NCBI GenBank assembly: GCA_002392405.1
Contig: DGGY01000030.1
Span: 1 to 18,738 of the forward strand
From: Treponema sp. UBA3862
Lineage (GTDB): Bacteria; Spirochaetota; Spirochaetia; Treponematales; Treponemataceae
Direction of reading: 5' to 3'
Length of the DNA: 18,738 nucleotides
In this document: positions 7,583-15,512 of the stretch, piece after piece
Position numbering within the stretch: position 1 is the first letter of the stretch
Layout of the letters: the number at the start of each line of letters is the position of its first letter
The notes under the pieces: generated by a model
The model's input: only the letters and a program-made list of their open reading frames with translations
Database searches by the model: none
Told to the model about the DNA's origin: nothing
Translations under genes and position numbers: made by a program

Positions 7583-7617
7583 CGGCTTAAGGGTGTTCAA
7601 AAACGCCCTTTCTGCCG
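7583..7617. other. Hairpin in the fliG-fliH gap
   Basis: AAGGGTGTT (7589-7597) pairs with AACGCCCTT (7602-7610), with one G.U pair and a CAAA loop. CGGC (7583-7586) and GCCG (7614-7617) extend the stem across a small internal loop. There is no T run after it, so it is more likely an mRNA stability or processing element within the operon than a terminator. Confidence 0.6.
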
Positions 7618-7644
7618 ATTATTATTGCAGAGGATTTTAAAAGT

Positions 7645-8577
7645 ATGAATAAAAACTTATTTCAACCCAACGAAGTAAAAAACAAGCAGGGCGAATTTAA
7701 ACTTGGTCTCGTACATTCTTTTGAACAGCCTGTCGAAGAAGTTGAAGTTGAAGAAGTTCCTCAGTATGTGGGTCCTACTGCAGATGATTTAAGGCGTGAA
7801 GCTGAAGCTTTTAAAGTTCAGTGGGAAGCAGAAAAGCAGCAGATGATGGACGATGCTCAGAAAGAAGCTGATGCAATCGTTGACAGGGCAAAAGAAGCAG
7901 CCTTCGCAGAAGTAAAAAGACAGACAGATGAAGCACAGACAATAAAAACTGATGCTGAAAATAAAGCCCAGGAAATTATCACAAACGCGCAGGAAGAAGC
8001 AAGCCGCATCCGTGAACAGGCAGAGTCTGAAAAAGAAGAATTAAAGAAAACTGCTTACGATGAAGGCTACAAAGAAGGGCAGGAAACCGGCTTTGACGCA
8101 GGAAAAGAAGAAGTTACACGTCTCATCGAACGTTCTCATAAAATACTTGAAGCGGTAATGAGCCGCCGTGAAGAAATCCTTAATGAAACAGAACAGCAGA
8201 TTGTTGAACTGGTTCTTCTTATGAGCCGTAAAGTTGTTAAAATAATGTCAGAAAATCAGAAACAGGTTGTAATGGCAAATGTTCTTTCTGCCTTAAAAAA
8301 GGTAAAGGGCCGTGGTGATGTTACAATCCGTGTTAATGTTGAAGACGTAAAACTTACTACCGAACATATTAAAGACTTTATAGGTCAGGTTGAAAATATT
8401 AAGGGAATTACTGTTGTTGAAGACAGTTCTGTTGACAGGGGCGGATGTATTGTTGAGACAGACTTCGGTGCTATCGATGCACGCATTTCAAGCCAGCTTA
8501 CAGAACTTGAAACAAAGATTCTTGAAATGTCACCGGTTAAGACCATGCAGAAAAGTGACCCCTTAAGTCAGAAGTAA
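7645..8577 (+). CDS. fliH: Flagellar export regulator FliH
   Basis: FliH dimers hold the export ATPase FliI and tether it to the C-ring, regulating ATP hydrolysis. The 310-residue protein is longer than the enterobacterial one (about 235). Residues 50-140 form a long charged coiled coil rich in Glu, Ala and Lys. They are followed by a GxxxG repeat typical of FliH (G141, G145, G149, G153). The C-terminal domain, from about residue 170, has the FliH/V-ATPase-E-like pattern [13 protein letters not shown] (approximate) and [22 protein letters not shown], which strongly supports the call. AGAGGA about ten bases upstream of the ATG is the ribosome site. Gene order fliG-fliH-fliI-fliJ is the standard export module. 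Confidence 0.93.
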   Translation: MNKNLFQPNEVKNKQGEFKLGLVHSFEQPVEEVEVEEVPQYVGPTADDLRREAEAFKVQWEAEKQQMMDDAQKEADAIVDRAKEAAFAEVKRQTDEAQTIKTDAENKAQEIITNAQEEASRIREQAESEKEELKKTAYDEGYKEGQETGFDAGKEEVTRLIERSHKILEAVMSRREEILNETEQQIVELVLLMSRKVVKIMSENQKQVVMANVLSALKKVKGRGDVTIRVNVEDVKLTTEHIKDFIGQVENIKGITVVEDSSVDRGGCIVETDFGAIDARISSQLTELETKILEMSPVKTMQKSDPLSQK

Positions 8578-8610
8578 AATCAGCGTGGGGACGCTTGAAA
8601 GGGTGGGAGC

Positions 8611-10137
8611 ATGGAAAAATTCTTTACAAAATACTTAAAAACTGTTGTTGATACTGAGACAATTCTCTATACAGGTTCCGTTTCTGCAGTACGTGGTCTT
8701 ATGATTGAAAGCCGCGGGCCTTATGCAAAAATCGGTGAACTTTGTACTATAAAAAATTCAGACGGTTCTACAATTACTGCAGAAGTTACAGGATTCAACC
8801 GTGAAAAAAACATCGTAAACCTCATGGCCTATGGAGATACCAAAGGAATTATGGCAGGCAGTGAGGTCGTTGCAAGCGGCAAGGAACTCCAGGTTCCGGT
8901 CGGAAATAAACTTCTTGGCCGTGTAATCGATGCACTTGGACGTCCCTGCGACAATAAGGGACCTTTAAATAATGATGATTATTATCCTGTCATTGCAGGA
9001 GCTCCCGATCCTTATTCAAAAAAGCAGATTAAAAACAGAATAATTACCGGTGTCAGGGCAATTGATGCACTTTTAACTTTGGGAAAAGGTCAGCGTGTGG
9101 GTATTTTTGCCGGTTCAGGAATCGGAAAATCAACTCTTCTTTCTATGATTGCACGCAACACAAATGCAGACATAAATGTAATCGGTCTTATCGGCGAGCG
9201 TGGCCGTGAAGTTATGGAATTCATCGAAAATGACCTTGGACCTGAGGGAATGAAGCGTTCTGTCGTAGTTACTGCTACCGGTGATCAAAGTTCAATTGCA
9301 CGTCTCCGTGCTGCCTATACAACTACAGCGATTGCTGAATATTTCAGGGATCAGGGGAAAGACGTAATGCTTATGATGGACAGCGTTACGCGTTTTTGTC
9401 ATGCCCAGAGGGAAATCGGAACTTCAAACGGAGAGCCGCCGACTCAGAGCGGTTATCCCGCCAGTGTATGGGATATTCTTCCTAAGCTTCTTGAAAGAAC
9501 CGGTACAAATGATAAAGGCTCCATTACTGCAATTTACACTGTTCTTGTAGACGGTGATGATTTAAATGAACCTGTAAGCGATAAAGTCCGCGGTACACTT
9601 GACGGGCACATTGTTTTAAGCCGCCGCCTTTACCGTCAGAGACATTTTCCTGCAATAGATATTCCTGCTTCAATTTCACGTCTCTGGGATCATGTAACGG
9701 GACCTCAGACTCAGAAAGCGGTAAATGCAGTTTCAAGACTGATTTCTGTATATGATGAAAATATCGACATGATTAATGCAGGTGCCTACCAGAAAGGAAA
9801 TAACCCTGAAATTGATGAAGCAATCGATAAGCATGCTGCAATAGAAGCCCTTTTAACACAGCAGAAAACGGAACACTGTACGATTGATTCAACTCTGCAG
9901 ATGCTTTCTGCAATCGCCGGAATAGAAATTCCTGAAGAAGAATATGAAGAAGATGCAGGAAGGGACACAAAAACTACAGTAGAACTTGTCCGTGAAAAGA
10001 AAGTTGATGATGTAAAGACGTCAAATGCGGTTTCTTCAGATACACCTGAGTATAGTACAGATATTGAGCAGTCACTTTCCAAGGCCTCAAAAGCTTTTGG
10101 TCTTTCAGGAACTGAAAGTAAGACAGGTTTACTCTAA
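8611..10137 (+). CDS. fliI: Flagellum-specific export ATPase FliI
   Basis: FliI is the hexameric ATPase of the flagellar type III export apparatus; it unfolds and delivers axial proteins. Motifs: Walker A AGSGIGKST (167-175), the GERGRE catalytic segment (195-200), Walker B VMLMMDSVTRF (252-262), and the FliI/SctN-type region GEPPTQSGYPASVWDILPKLLERTG (about 274-298). The N-terminal beta-barrel domain contains the VSAVRGLMIESRG element. The protein is 508 residues, about 50-65 longer than usual. The excess is an acidic, hydrophilic C-terminal tail from about residue 445 (EEEYEEDAG onward) rich in Ser, Thr, Asp and Lys. GGGTGGGAG just upstream of the ATG is the ribosome site. It follows fliH by 33 bp and precedes fliJ by 16 bp. 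Confidence 0.96.
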   Translation: MEKFFTKYLKTVVDTETILYTGSVSAVRGLMIESRGPYAKIGELCTIKNSDGSTITAEVTGFNREKNIVNLMAYGDTKGIMAGSEVVASGKELQVPVGNKLLGRVIDALGRPCDNKGPLNNDDYYPVIAGAPDPYSKKQIKNRIITGVRAIDALLTLGKGQRVGIFAGSGIGKSTLLSMIARNTNADINVIGLIGERGREVMEFIENDLGPEGMKRSVVVTATGDQSSIARLRAAYTTTAIAEYFRDQGKDVMLMMDSVTRFCHAQREIGTSNGEPPTQSGYPASVWDILPKLLERTGTNDKGSITAIYTVLVDGDDLNEPVSDKVRGTLDGHIVLSRRLYRQRHFPAIDIPASISRLWDHVTGPQTQKAVNAVSRLISVYDENIDMINAGAYQKGNNPEIDEAIDKHAAIEALLTQQKTEHCTIDSTLQMLSAIAGIEIPEEEYEEDAGRDTKTTVELVREKKVDDVKTSNAVSSDTPEYSTDIEQSLSKASKAFGLSGTESKTGLL

Positions 10138-10153
10138 CAGTTAAGCGGAATAA

Positions 10154-10582
10154 ATGAAAAAATTTGTTTTTAACATGCAGAAGATTCTTGACCTCAGGGA
10201 ATTTGAAAAAAAACAGGCTGAGGCAGAATTAGGAAAAGCTGTAGCAGAAGAAACAAAAATAAAGGATACACTTGAGCTTATAGCCCGTCAGCGCGTACAG
10301 CAGGTTAGTGAAGCAGGAAAAATTTCAGGAGTTAATGAACTTTACGGTCTGAGTAATTATTTTGCTCTTTTAGACCAGAGAAAAGAGCAGCTTTTAAAAG
10401 ACCTTGTGCAGGCACAGATGGTAACGGAACAGAAAAGAGAAGTTTTCAAACAGGCCATGCTCAAAGTAAAAGCCCTTGAAAAACTTAAAGAGTCACGTCT
10501 TTCAGAATGGAAAACCGAACAGAAGCGCAAAGAAGCGGCAGAGATTGATGATATTAATAACAGTAAGATTTACAGGGAATAA
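10154..10582 (+). CDS. fliJ: Flagellar export chaperone/stalk FliJ
   Basis: FliJ is the coiled-coil stalk inserted in the FliI hexamer that links it to the export gate and recycles chaperones. It has 142 residues, close to the family length. It starts with the family's typical FNMQKILDLREFEKKQAE. The remainder is almost all heptad-like charged helix (for example LDQRKEQLLKDLVQAQM and KVKALEKLKESRLSEWK). Sequence conservation in FliJ is low, so position after fliI and the coiled-coil pattern carry much of the call. A weak GGA-containing site lies upstream of the ATG. It is the last gene of the operon: a strong terminator starts at its stop codon. Confidence 0.9.
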   Translation: MKKFVFNMQKILDLREFEKKQAEAELGKAVAEETKIKDTLELIARQRVQQVSEAGKISGVNELYGLSNYFALLDQRKEQLLKDLVQAQMVTEQKREVFKQAMLKVKALEKLKESRLSEWKTEQKRKEAAEIDDINNSKIYRE

Positions 10583-10624
10583 AAAAAGCGGCGAAAAAAA
10601 TTATTGCTTTCCGCCGCTTTTTTT
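10581..10624. terminator. Rho-independent terminator of the flagellar operon
   Basis: Seven A and GCGGCG (10581-10593) pair with CGCCGC and seven T (10612-10624). This is a GC core flanked by A and T tracts, so it can work on both strands. It lies at the fliJ stop, between convergent transcription units. Confidence 0.88.
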
Positions 10625-10644
10625 CTGCTTTCAGACATATCACT

Positions 10645-10668
10645 AAAAATTTACCGAAGTAAATTTTT
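10645..10668 (-). terminator. UUCG-loop terminator of the kinase gene
   Basis: Read on the - strand this is AAAAATTTAC-TTCG-GTAAATTTTT: a perfect 10-bp stem closed by C(UUCG)G, an exceptionally stable tetraloop, ending in five U. It lies 11 bases after the stop of the convergent kinase gene. Confidence 0.75.
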
Positions 10669-10679
10669 CAGGGCTTTCT

Positions 10680-12320
10680 TTAATATTTAAAACTTGAACC
10701 GCCTATAAATTCCCTTACGATTGACTGTTTAGGAACATATGTTTCAGGAATCTGGTCAAAGTTGTCGAGGAAGCGAAGAAGACGGCAGGCTTCAATGTAT
10801 TCTTTCTGTGTCGGTTTTACTGCACGGAGCAGTGGACTTGCGTATACCTTTAATACAGGAAGCTCATAATCAAGTGCAGTATTTAAAACTGCATCTGCAT
10901 TGTTCTGGAACGGGAAAATGTGAAGGCGTTCACCTTTCTGAACACTTTCCCACATTCCGATTGTTGCAGCCGCACTCTTGCCGCGGAATTTTGAATCACG
11001 GACGATTCTTCTGATAAGACGGTTGTCACTTGAAGCAACGCGGTTATGGTCATTTAAGTTGAGCTGAGTAAGGGCAGAAAGATAAATCTTAAACTTGTAT
11101 TTACTGTCTACTTTAGGTGTAAGTTTGTCATTAAGACCGTGGATACCTTCCATAATGAGGATATCCTTTTCTTCGAGTTTCATTGTTTCGCCTGTGTAAT
11201 ATGGCTGTCCAAGGTCAAAATTATAAGACGGTATCTGAACTTCTTTTCCAGCAAATAAATCATTTAAATTCTGGTTTAAAAGAGGAATGTCGAGGGCTTC
11301 AAGACATTCATAATCATAGTTTCCGTTTTCATCCTTAGGATTTCTGTCACGGCCTACGTAGTAGTTGTCCAGTGAAATAATCTTCGGGTTAAAACCAAAG
11401 GCCTGAAGATGAAGTGCAATCTTTTTTGCTGATGTTGTTTTTCCTGAAGATGAAGGACCTGCAATAAGTACAACCTTAACGTTTCCCCTCAGGTAAATAT
11501 CATAAGCAACTTTAGAATAGTTCTGTGACTGGAAGGTTTCCGTAATATCAATAAAGTCATTGATTTTACGGTCAAGAATTAATTTGTTAATGTCTGCAGA
11601 CGATGAAACACCGATTCTTTTTCCCCATTCCTTGTAGTTTTTATAAACGCTGAAAATTTTCGGGTTGTCGGTGAAAGTCGGAAGCTTTTCAGGTTCTTTT
11701 TCTGTCGGAAACTGAAGGAGAAATCCTGTATCATAAGCTTTTAAATCAAATACTTTGATTTTTCCTGTCCGGTCAGCGCACGGGCCCTGATAAAGGTCAG
11801 AAAAATCACCGAGAGTATTCACGTAAATATTCGGCGGACAGCGGTATTCAAGCTGATGACGGGTCTCTTTTAAACCGTGTTCCTCAAAAAGTTTGCAGGC
11901 ATCTGCATAACTGATACCGTTTGTCTCAATAAGTGAATCGGCTTCGATTATTTTAAGCATTTCATCTTTTAGAAGCTTAATCTGCTTATCTGTTACAGTC
12001 TGTCCGTCAAAGGTGTAGTAGTAGGCAGAGCCCAGACTGTGTCCTATTAAAAGACGTGATTCAGGAAAAAGTTTATGAGAAGCGGCTGCAAGAATGAAGG
12101 TAAGTGTACGGCGGTAAACTGCTGTTCCGACTTTTGATTCAAGATATACCGGTTCAATGGTTTCGTTGTAATAGATGGGTGCTGTAAGCGAAACAATCTG
12201 GTTGTTTGCGTTTAAAGCCATGATTTTTGAAGTGTCACCTTCAAAATGTGATACTAACTGTGAGCCTGTAGTGCCAGGTTCAACAGTGATTTTTTTGTTG
12301 TTAATTATAAGTGTAAGCAT
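10680..12320 (-). CDS. Uridine-kinase-like protein with threonyl-tRNA-synthetase-type N-terminus
   Basis: This is a three-part protein of 546 residues. Residues 1-60 look like a TGS (ubiquitin-like) domain. Residues about 60-200 resemble the second additional domain of ThrRS/AlaRS (LLIGHSLGSAYYYTFDG, then ISYADACKLFEEHG). Residues about 280-480 are a P-loop phosphoribulokinase/uridine-kinase fold. Kinase motifs: Walker A GPSSSGKTT (288-296), DNYYVGRD (318-325), ILIMEGIHGL (387-396) and RRIVRD (437-442). The ThrRS-type editing zinc ligands are not evident. Homologues with the same architecture are known, for example in Thermotoga and clostridia, annotated as nucleoside or uridine kinases. The substrate is not proven. 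The start ATG has no Shine-Dalgarno, and a promoter ends six bases upstream, so the mRNA is probably leaderless. Confidence 0.85.
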   Translation of the reverse strand: MLTLIINNKKITVEPGTTGSQLVSHFEGDTSKIMALNANNQIVSLTAPIYYNETIEPVYLESKVGTAVYRRTLTFILAAASHKLFPESRLLIGHSLGSAYYYTFDGQTVTDKQIKLLKDEMLKIIEADSLIETNGISYADACKLFEEHGLKETRHQLEYRCPPNIYVNTLGDFSDLYQGPCADRTGKIKVFDLKAYDTGFLLQFPTEKEPEKLPTFTDNPKIFSVYKNYKEWGKRIGVSSSADINKLILDRKINDFIDITETFQSQNYSKVAYDIYLRGNVKVVLIAGPSSSGKTTSAKKIALHLQAFGFNPKIISLDNYYVGRDRNPKDENGNYDYECLEALDIPLLNQNLNDLFAGKEVQIPSYNFDLGQPYYTGETMKLEEKDILIMEGIHGLNDKLTPKVDSKYKFKIYLSALTQLNLNDHNRVASSDNRLIRRIVRDSKFRGKSAAATIGMWESVQKGERLHIFPFQNNADAVLNTALDYELPVLKVYASPLLRAVKPTQKEYIEACRLLRFLDNFDQIPETYVPKQSIVREFIGGSSFKY

Positions 12321-12326
12321 ACGTTT

Positions 12327-12355
12327 ATTTTAACACGACCATCGGCGCATTACAA
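12327..12355 (-). promoter_or_regulatory. Sigma-70-like promoter giving a leaderless kinase mRNA
   Basis: On the - strand: -35 TTGTAA (12355-12350), 17-base spacer, -10 TAAAAT (12332-12327). Six bases then precede the ATG at 12320, so the expected +1 is the A of the start codon. No Shine-Dalgarno is present. Confidence 0.6.
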
Positions 12356-12370
12356 ATAAACAAATGTTTT

Positions 12371-12841
12371 TTAGTCGTCTAAGTTTGGAATGTGTTTTTC
12401 AAGTGCCTTCATGAACTGTTCGCCCGTAACACCCTGACGCAGGCTTGCAAAAATACAGTTGTCGCCTGCTACAGTTCCTAAAATCTCGTCCATGTTAAGG
12501 CTGTCGAGGGCGTTAGCAACAGAGTCTGCCTGTCCAGAAAAGGTTTTGATTACAACTGTGGAAGAATTCCATTCAATGCTGACATAGCCCCTCATAAAGT
12601 CCTGGACAAAAAGTGACTCATTTTCGCTTCGCTCTTCATCACCCGGAAGAGTATAGACATAGCCTGCATGGCCGTCACTTACTTTTCCAACCTTTAAGAG
12701 TTTAAGGTCTCTTGAAAGAGTTGCCTGTGTTACTTCGTAGCCTTCTTTTGTAAGAAGACCTAAAAGTTCATCCTGACTTTTGATGCGGTTGTTTTTGATG
12801 AGTTTTTTAATCGACTTTAATCTGGTTGTGCGTTCTTTCAA
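12371..12841 (-). CDS. argR: Arginine repressor ArgR/AhrC
   Basis: This is a hexameric, arginine-responsive DNA-binding regulator of arginine synthesis and catabolism genes. It has 156 residues, the standard length. The N-terminal winged helix-turn-helix carries TQATLSRDLKLL (38-49), with the family's SRD recognition-helix signature. The C-terminal oligomerisation and arginine-binding domain has GQADSVANALDSL (103-115) and GTVAGDNCIF (122-131). In most relatives the latter reads AGDDT; here the second Asp is Asn. The start is a TTG (12841-12839), supported by AAGGA seven bases upstream; no in-frame ATG fits better. It lies 50 bp upstream of the kinase gene and 88 bp after mutS2, with its own promoter and an ARG-box-like site, which suggests self-repression. 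Confidence 0.94.
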   Translation of the reverse strand: MKERTTRLKSIKKLIKNNRIKSQDELLGLLTKEGYEVTQATLSRDLKLLKVGKVSDGHAGYVYTLPGDEERSENESLFVQDFMRGYVSIEWNSSTVVIKTFSGQADSVANALDSLNMDEILGTVAGDNCIFASLRQGVTGEQFMKALEKHIPNLDD

Positions 12842-12886
12842 GAGTATTTCCTTTTTTAAATCAGCCTATAACTGTAAGATTAACCT

Positions 12887-12915
12887 AGTATGAATAAAAA
12901 TTGTGCCAGTGTCAA
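12887..12915 (-). promoter_or_regulatory. argR promoter with overlapping ARG-box-like operator
   Basis: On the - strand: -35 TTGACA (12915-12910), 17-base spacer, -10 CATACT (12892-12887). Within the spacer and -10, the + strand reads TATGAATAAAAATTGTGC (12889-12906). Its left half matches the ARG-box consensus (TGAAT, AT spacer, ATTCA) perfectly and its right half only partly (ATTGT for ATTCA). A bound repressor would block the promoter. Confidence 0.6.
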
Positions 12916-12929
12916 ACTCAATCACAAAA

Positions 12930-15509
12930 CTAAATAAGTTCAACATAAGTCTTTCCAAACCCGCCGTCTTCAGGTGTGGCAAAGTGATAGTCTTTGACTG
13001 CAGGGTAGTGCTCAAGAAAATCGTGAACTGAGCGCTGGAGGATTCCGTTTCCTTTTCCGTGGATAACAGAAAAGTTTTTAAAACTGTGGATCTGGCATAA
13101 GTCGAGCTGGCGGGCAAGTGCTTTTAAGGCTTCTTCCTCACGCATACCTAACAGACGGAGTTCAAATACCGGTTTTGCCTGACCCGAAGCATCGCCTGAA
13201 AGTTCTAAGGTTACAGTAGTTCCTTTTGAGAGAGAGGCAATAAGACGAAGGTCTTTCTCCTTTATGTTCATCCTCATGGAACCAAACTGAACGCTCCAGA
13301 CCCCGTTTTTGATTTTTTCGATTAGAGTTCCTTTTGCTTTAGTCTGAATATGTTCAACTTCAGCTCCTGCTTCAAAAGTGAGCGGAACTGTTTTTACAGT
13401 CTGTGATTTTGTAACAAAGGCAGAGGATGAGCGGGCTTCAAGATCCCGTGCTTCTTCGTCTGTCCAGGTACTTTTTGCCATTGAAAGGGCTTCTTTGTTG
13501 CTGAGCTTCTTTTTTGTTTTTTTATTAGAGGCGTGTTTTGAATTATCTTTTGAAAGAAGAATCCCGTTTTCTGTTCGTACTGCTTCTTTGAGCTTTTCAA
13601 GGGAAAGTTTATCTTCTTCCAGTTGTTTCTCACTTTCTTCTTGTGAACTTCCAAGCTCTGATATAAAGTTTTTGACTGCAAGAGTTTTTTCGCGTGTGAT
13701 TTCCCCTTCGCGCAGTGTCCTGACAAGGTTTTCAAGTTTTTTTCGTGTTTCGCTTATCCAGATGCTTTCAGAGCGCTGTTCAGTTTCTTTGAGCTGAATT
13801 TCTCTTTCCTTTAAGTTTATAATTCTCTGCTCGAGTTTTAATTCTTTTTCAGAAATATTTATTTCTTTTTGTTTTACAGTTTTTTCAATTTCTGCCAGTT
13901 CGGCGTGTTTTTTTGTAAGGCCTTTAATGAGAGAACTGACATCTGCCTGCTGGTTTGTGATGTAGGACTTTGCTTTTTTTACAGTAGAAGAAGGCAGACC
14001 TGAGCGTCTGGCAATGTCAAGGGCATGGCTTTCCCCCGGAACGCCCATTAAAAGAGAGTAGGTGGGGCTTAAAGTCTGGGTGTCAAAATCAACGCTTGCA
14101 TTAATGCAGGATGGATTTGTATAACCGAAATTTTTTAAGATTCCGTGGTGTGTCGTTACGAGCGTAAAAGCTTTTTTTTCAATCAGCTGGTCTAAAACTG
14201 CCATACCGATTGCGCCCCCTTCCTGAGGATCAGTTCCGCTTCCAAGTTCGTCCAGAAGTACAAGACTGTTTTCAGTAGCGTGTTTAACGGCTGCGGCAAT
14301 ATTCTTCATGTGGGCAGAAAAGGTTGAAAGGCTCTGGTCTATTGACTGTTCGTCTCCTATGTCGGCAAATAAAGAATCAAAGCAGGGGAGTCTTGTGCCG
14401 TCAGCGGCAGGCAGAGGAAATCCTGTCTGATTAAGAAGTGTAAAAAGTGCAAAAGTTTTGATGCTTACGGTTTTTCCGCCTGTGTTCGGGCCTGTAATAA
14501 TGAGTACGTTTTTTTCAGGGAGAAATGCCATGTCGATTGGAACGGCTTTTTCCCCTAAAAGCGGATGGCGTGCCTTAATGAGTGCAGGCGGAAGTGCAGC
14601 GCCGTTTTTATCTGTGCAGGAAAGAGCCCAGGTACAGCCGTTTGAAATTCCCCAGCGGGCAGCAGCCTGAGTCTGGTCGAGTTTTATCATTATTTTGAGG
14701 GAACTTTTAAGTGCCTGACTGTAAGGGCTGATTTTTGATGTAAGTTTAGTAAAGATTTTTCGTTTTTCGCTTTCAAGACGGAATTCTTCCTGAATAAGCT
14801 CGTTATTTTTCCTTACAACCTCATCAGGCTCAATAAAAATTGTCTGTCCTGACGAGCTTACTTCGTGAACAATGCCTGAAATCCTTGCCCTCTGGTTCGC
14901 TTTTACGGCAAGTACCTGACGGTCAGCACGGAAAGCAGGAACATTGCTTGCAAGAACAGAAGAAAGACTTGAGTCAGAGGTGTATTTTTTTAGGGCGGCA
15001 GCAATTTCGCCCTGAAGACTTTTTATACTGGCACGGATTTCGCGGAGTTGGGGGAGGTCTTTTAACTGTCCGTCTTTGTCGAGAACTTTTGATATTTCAC
15101 TCAAGATGAGTGAAAGCTCACTTTTGTTAAGGCTTTCTGTTAAGGCAAGGAGTTTTTTAATTGAAAGAGTTTTTGAACAGCGGTTAATGCTTTCTATTAT
15201 GTCCAGGGCAGAGAAGGCAAACTCATAGACAGCGTAAAGCTGTTCCTGTTCAAGAGTAGTTCCTTCAACACTTAAAATCTTTAAAAAACTGTGAAGCTTT
15301 TCCCAGCCTTTAAGGCCTGTACCGGAAGAAGATGTAAGGACAGTTTCCCAGTTACGGCTTAAATCCTTCAGTTCTTCATACCGTTCGCTTTCTGTAAAGG
15401 GGAGTTTTGTTTCTAAAAGTTCCCGTCCTTCTTCTGATGCACAAAAAGATGCGACAGAATCCCGTACGCGGAAATAATAGAGGTCTTCAAGAGTTTTCCG
15501 GTGCCACAT
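12930..15509 (-). CDS. mutS2: MutS2 family ATPase/Smr-domain protein
   Basis: MutS2 is a MutS-like ATPase without the mismatch-recognition domain. It is implicated in suppressing recombination and, in Bacillus, in splitting collided ribosomes. The protein has 859 residues, somewhat longer than the B. subtilis one. Motifs: Walker A GPNTGGKT (340-347), MutS signature DEQSIDQSLSTFSAH (386-400), and Walker B LVLLDELGSGTDP (416-428). A long charged coiled coil spans about residues 530-650. A KOW-like segment lies at about 714-755. A C-terminal Smr domain carries HGKGNGIL (817-824). The Smr LDLR motif seems degenerate (LRLLG at about 784-788). The ATG lies three bases after the rsgA stop with no good ribosome site, so translation is probably coupled to rsgA. 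Confidence 0.95.
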   Translation of the reverse strand: MWHRKTLEDLYYFRVRDSVASFCASEEGRELLETKLPFTESERYEELKDLSRNWETVLTSSSGTGLKGWEKLHSFLKILSVEGTTLEQEQLYAVYEFAFSALDIIESINRCSKTLSIKKLLALTESLNKSELSLILSEISKVLDKDGQLKDLPQLREIRASIKSLQGEIAAALKKYTSDSSLSSVLASNVPAFRADRQVLAVKANQRARISGIVHEVSSSGQTIFIEPDEVVRKNNELIQEEFRLESEKRKIFTKLTSKISPYSQALKSSLKIMIKLDQTQAAARWGISNGCTWALSCTDKNGAALPPALIKARHPLLGEKAVPIDMAFLPEKNVLIITGPNTGGKTVSIKTFALFTLLNQTGFPLPAADGTRLPCFDSLFADIGDEQSIDQSLSTFSAHMKNIAAAVKHATENSLVLLDELGSGTDPQEGGAIGMAVLDQLIEKKAFTLVTTHHGILKNFGYTNPSCINASVDFDTQTLSPTYSLLMGVPGESHALDIARRSGLPSSTVKKAKSYITNQQADVSSLIKGLTKKHAELAEIEKTVKQKEINISEKELKLEQRIINLKEREIQLKETEQRSESIWISETRKKLENLVRTLREGEITREKTLAVKNFISELGSSQEESEKQLEEDKLSLEKLKEAVRTENGILLSKDNSKHASNKKTKKKLSNKEALSMAKSTWTDEEARDLEARSSSAFVTKSQTVKTVPLTFEAGAEVEHIQTKAKGTLIEKIKNGVWSVQFGSMRMNIKEKDLRLIASLSKGTTVTLELSGDASGQAKPVFELRLLGMREEEALKALARQLDLCQIHSFKNFSVIHGKGNGILQRSVHDFLEHYPAVKDYHFATPEDGGFGKTYVELI

Positions 15510-15512
15510 TTT

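Noticed and set aside
7614..7621. GCCGATTA as a sigma-28 -10 element before fliH
   Set aside because: No TAAA -35 element lies at the required distance, and the bases are part of the hairpin 3' arm.
13378..13797. Open frame opposite mutS2
   Set aside because: It is the complement of the coiled-coil part of mutS2, is rich in Ser/Phe/Leu as expected of an antisense reading, and has no supporting signals.
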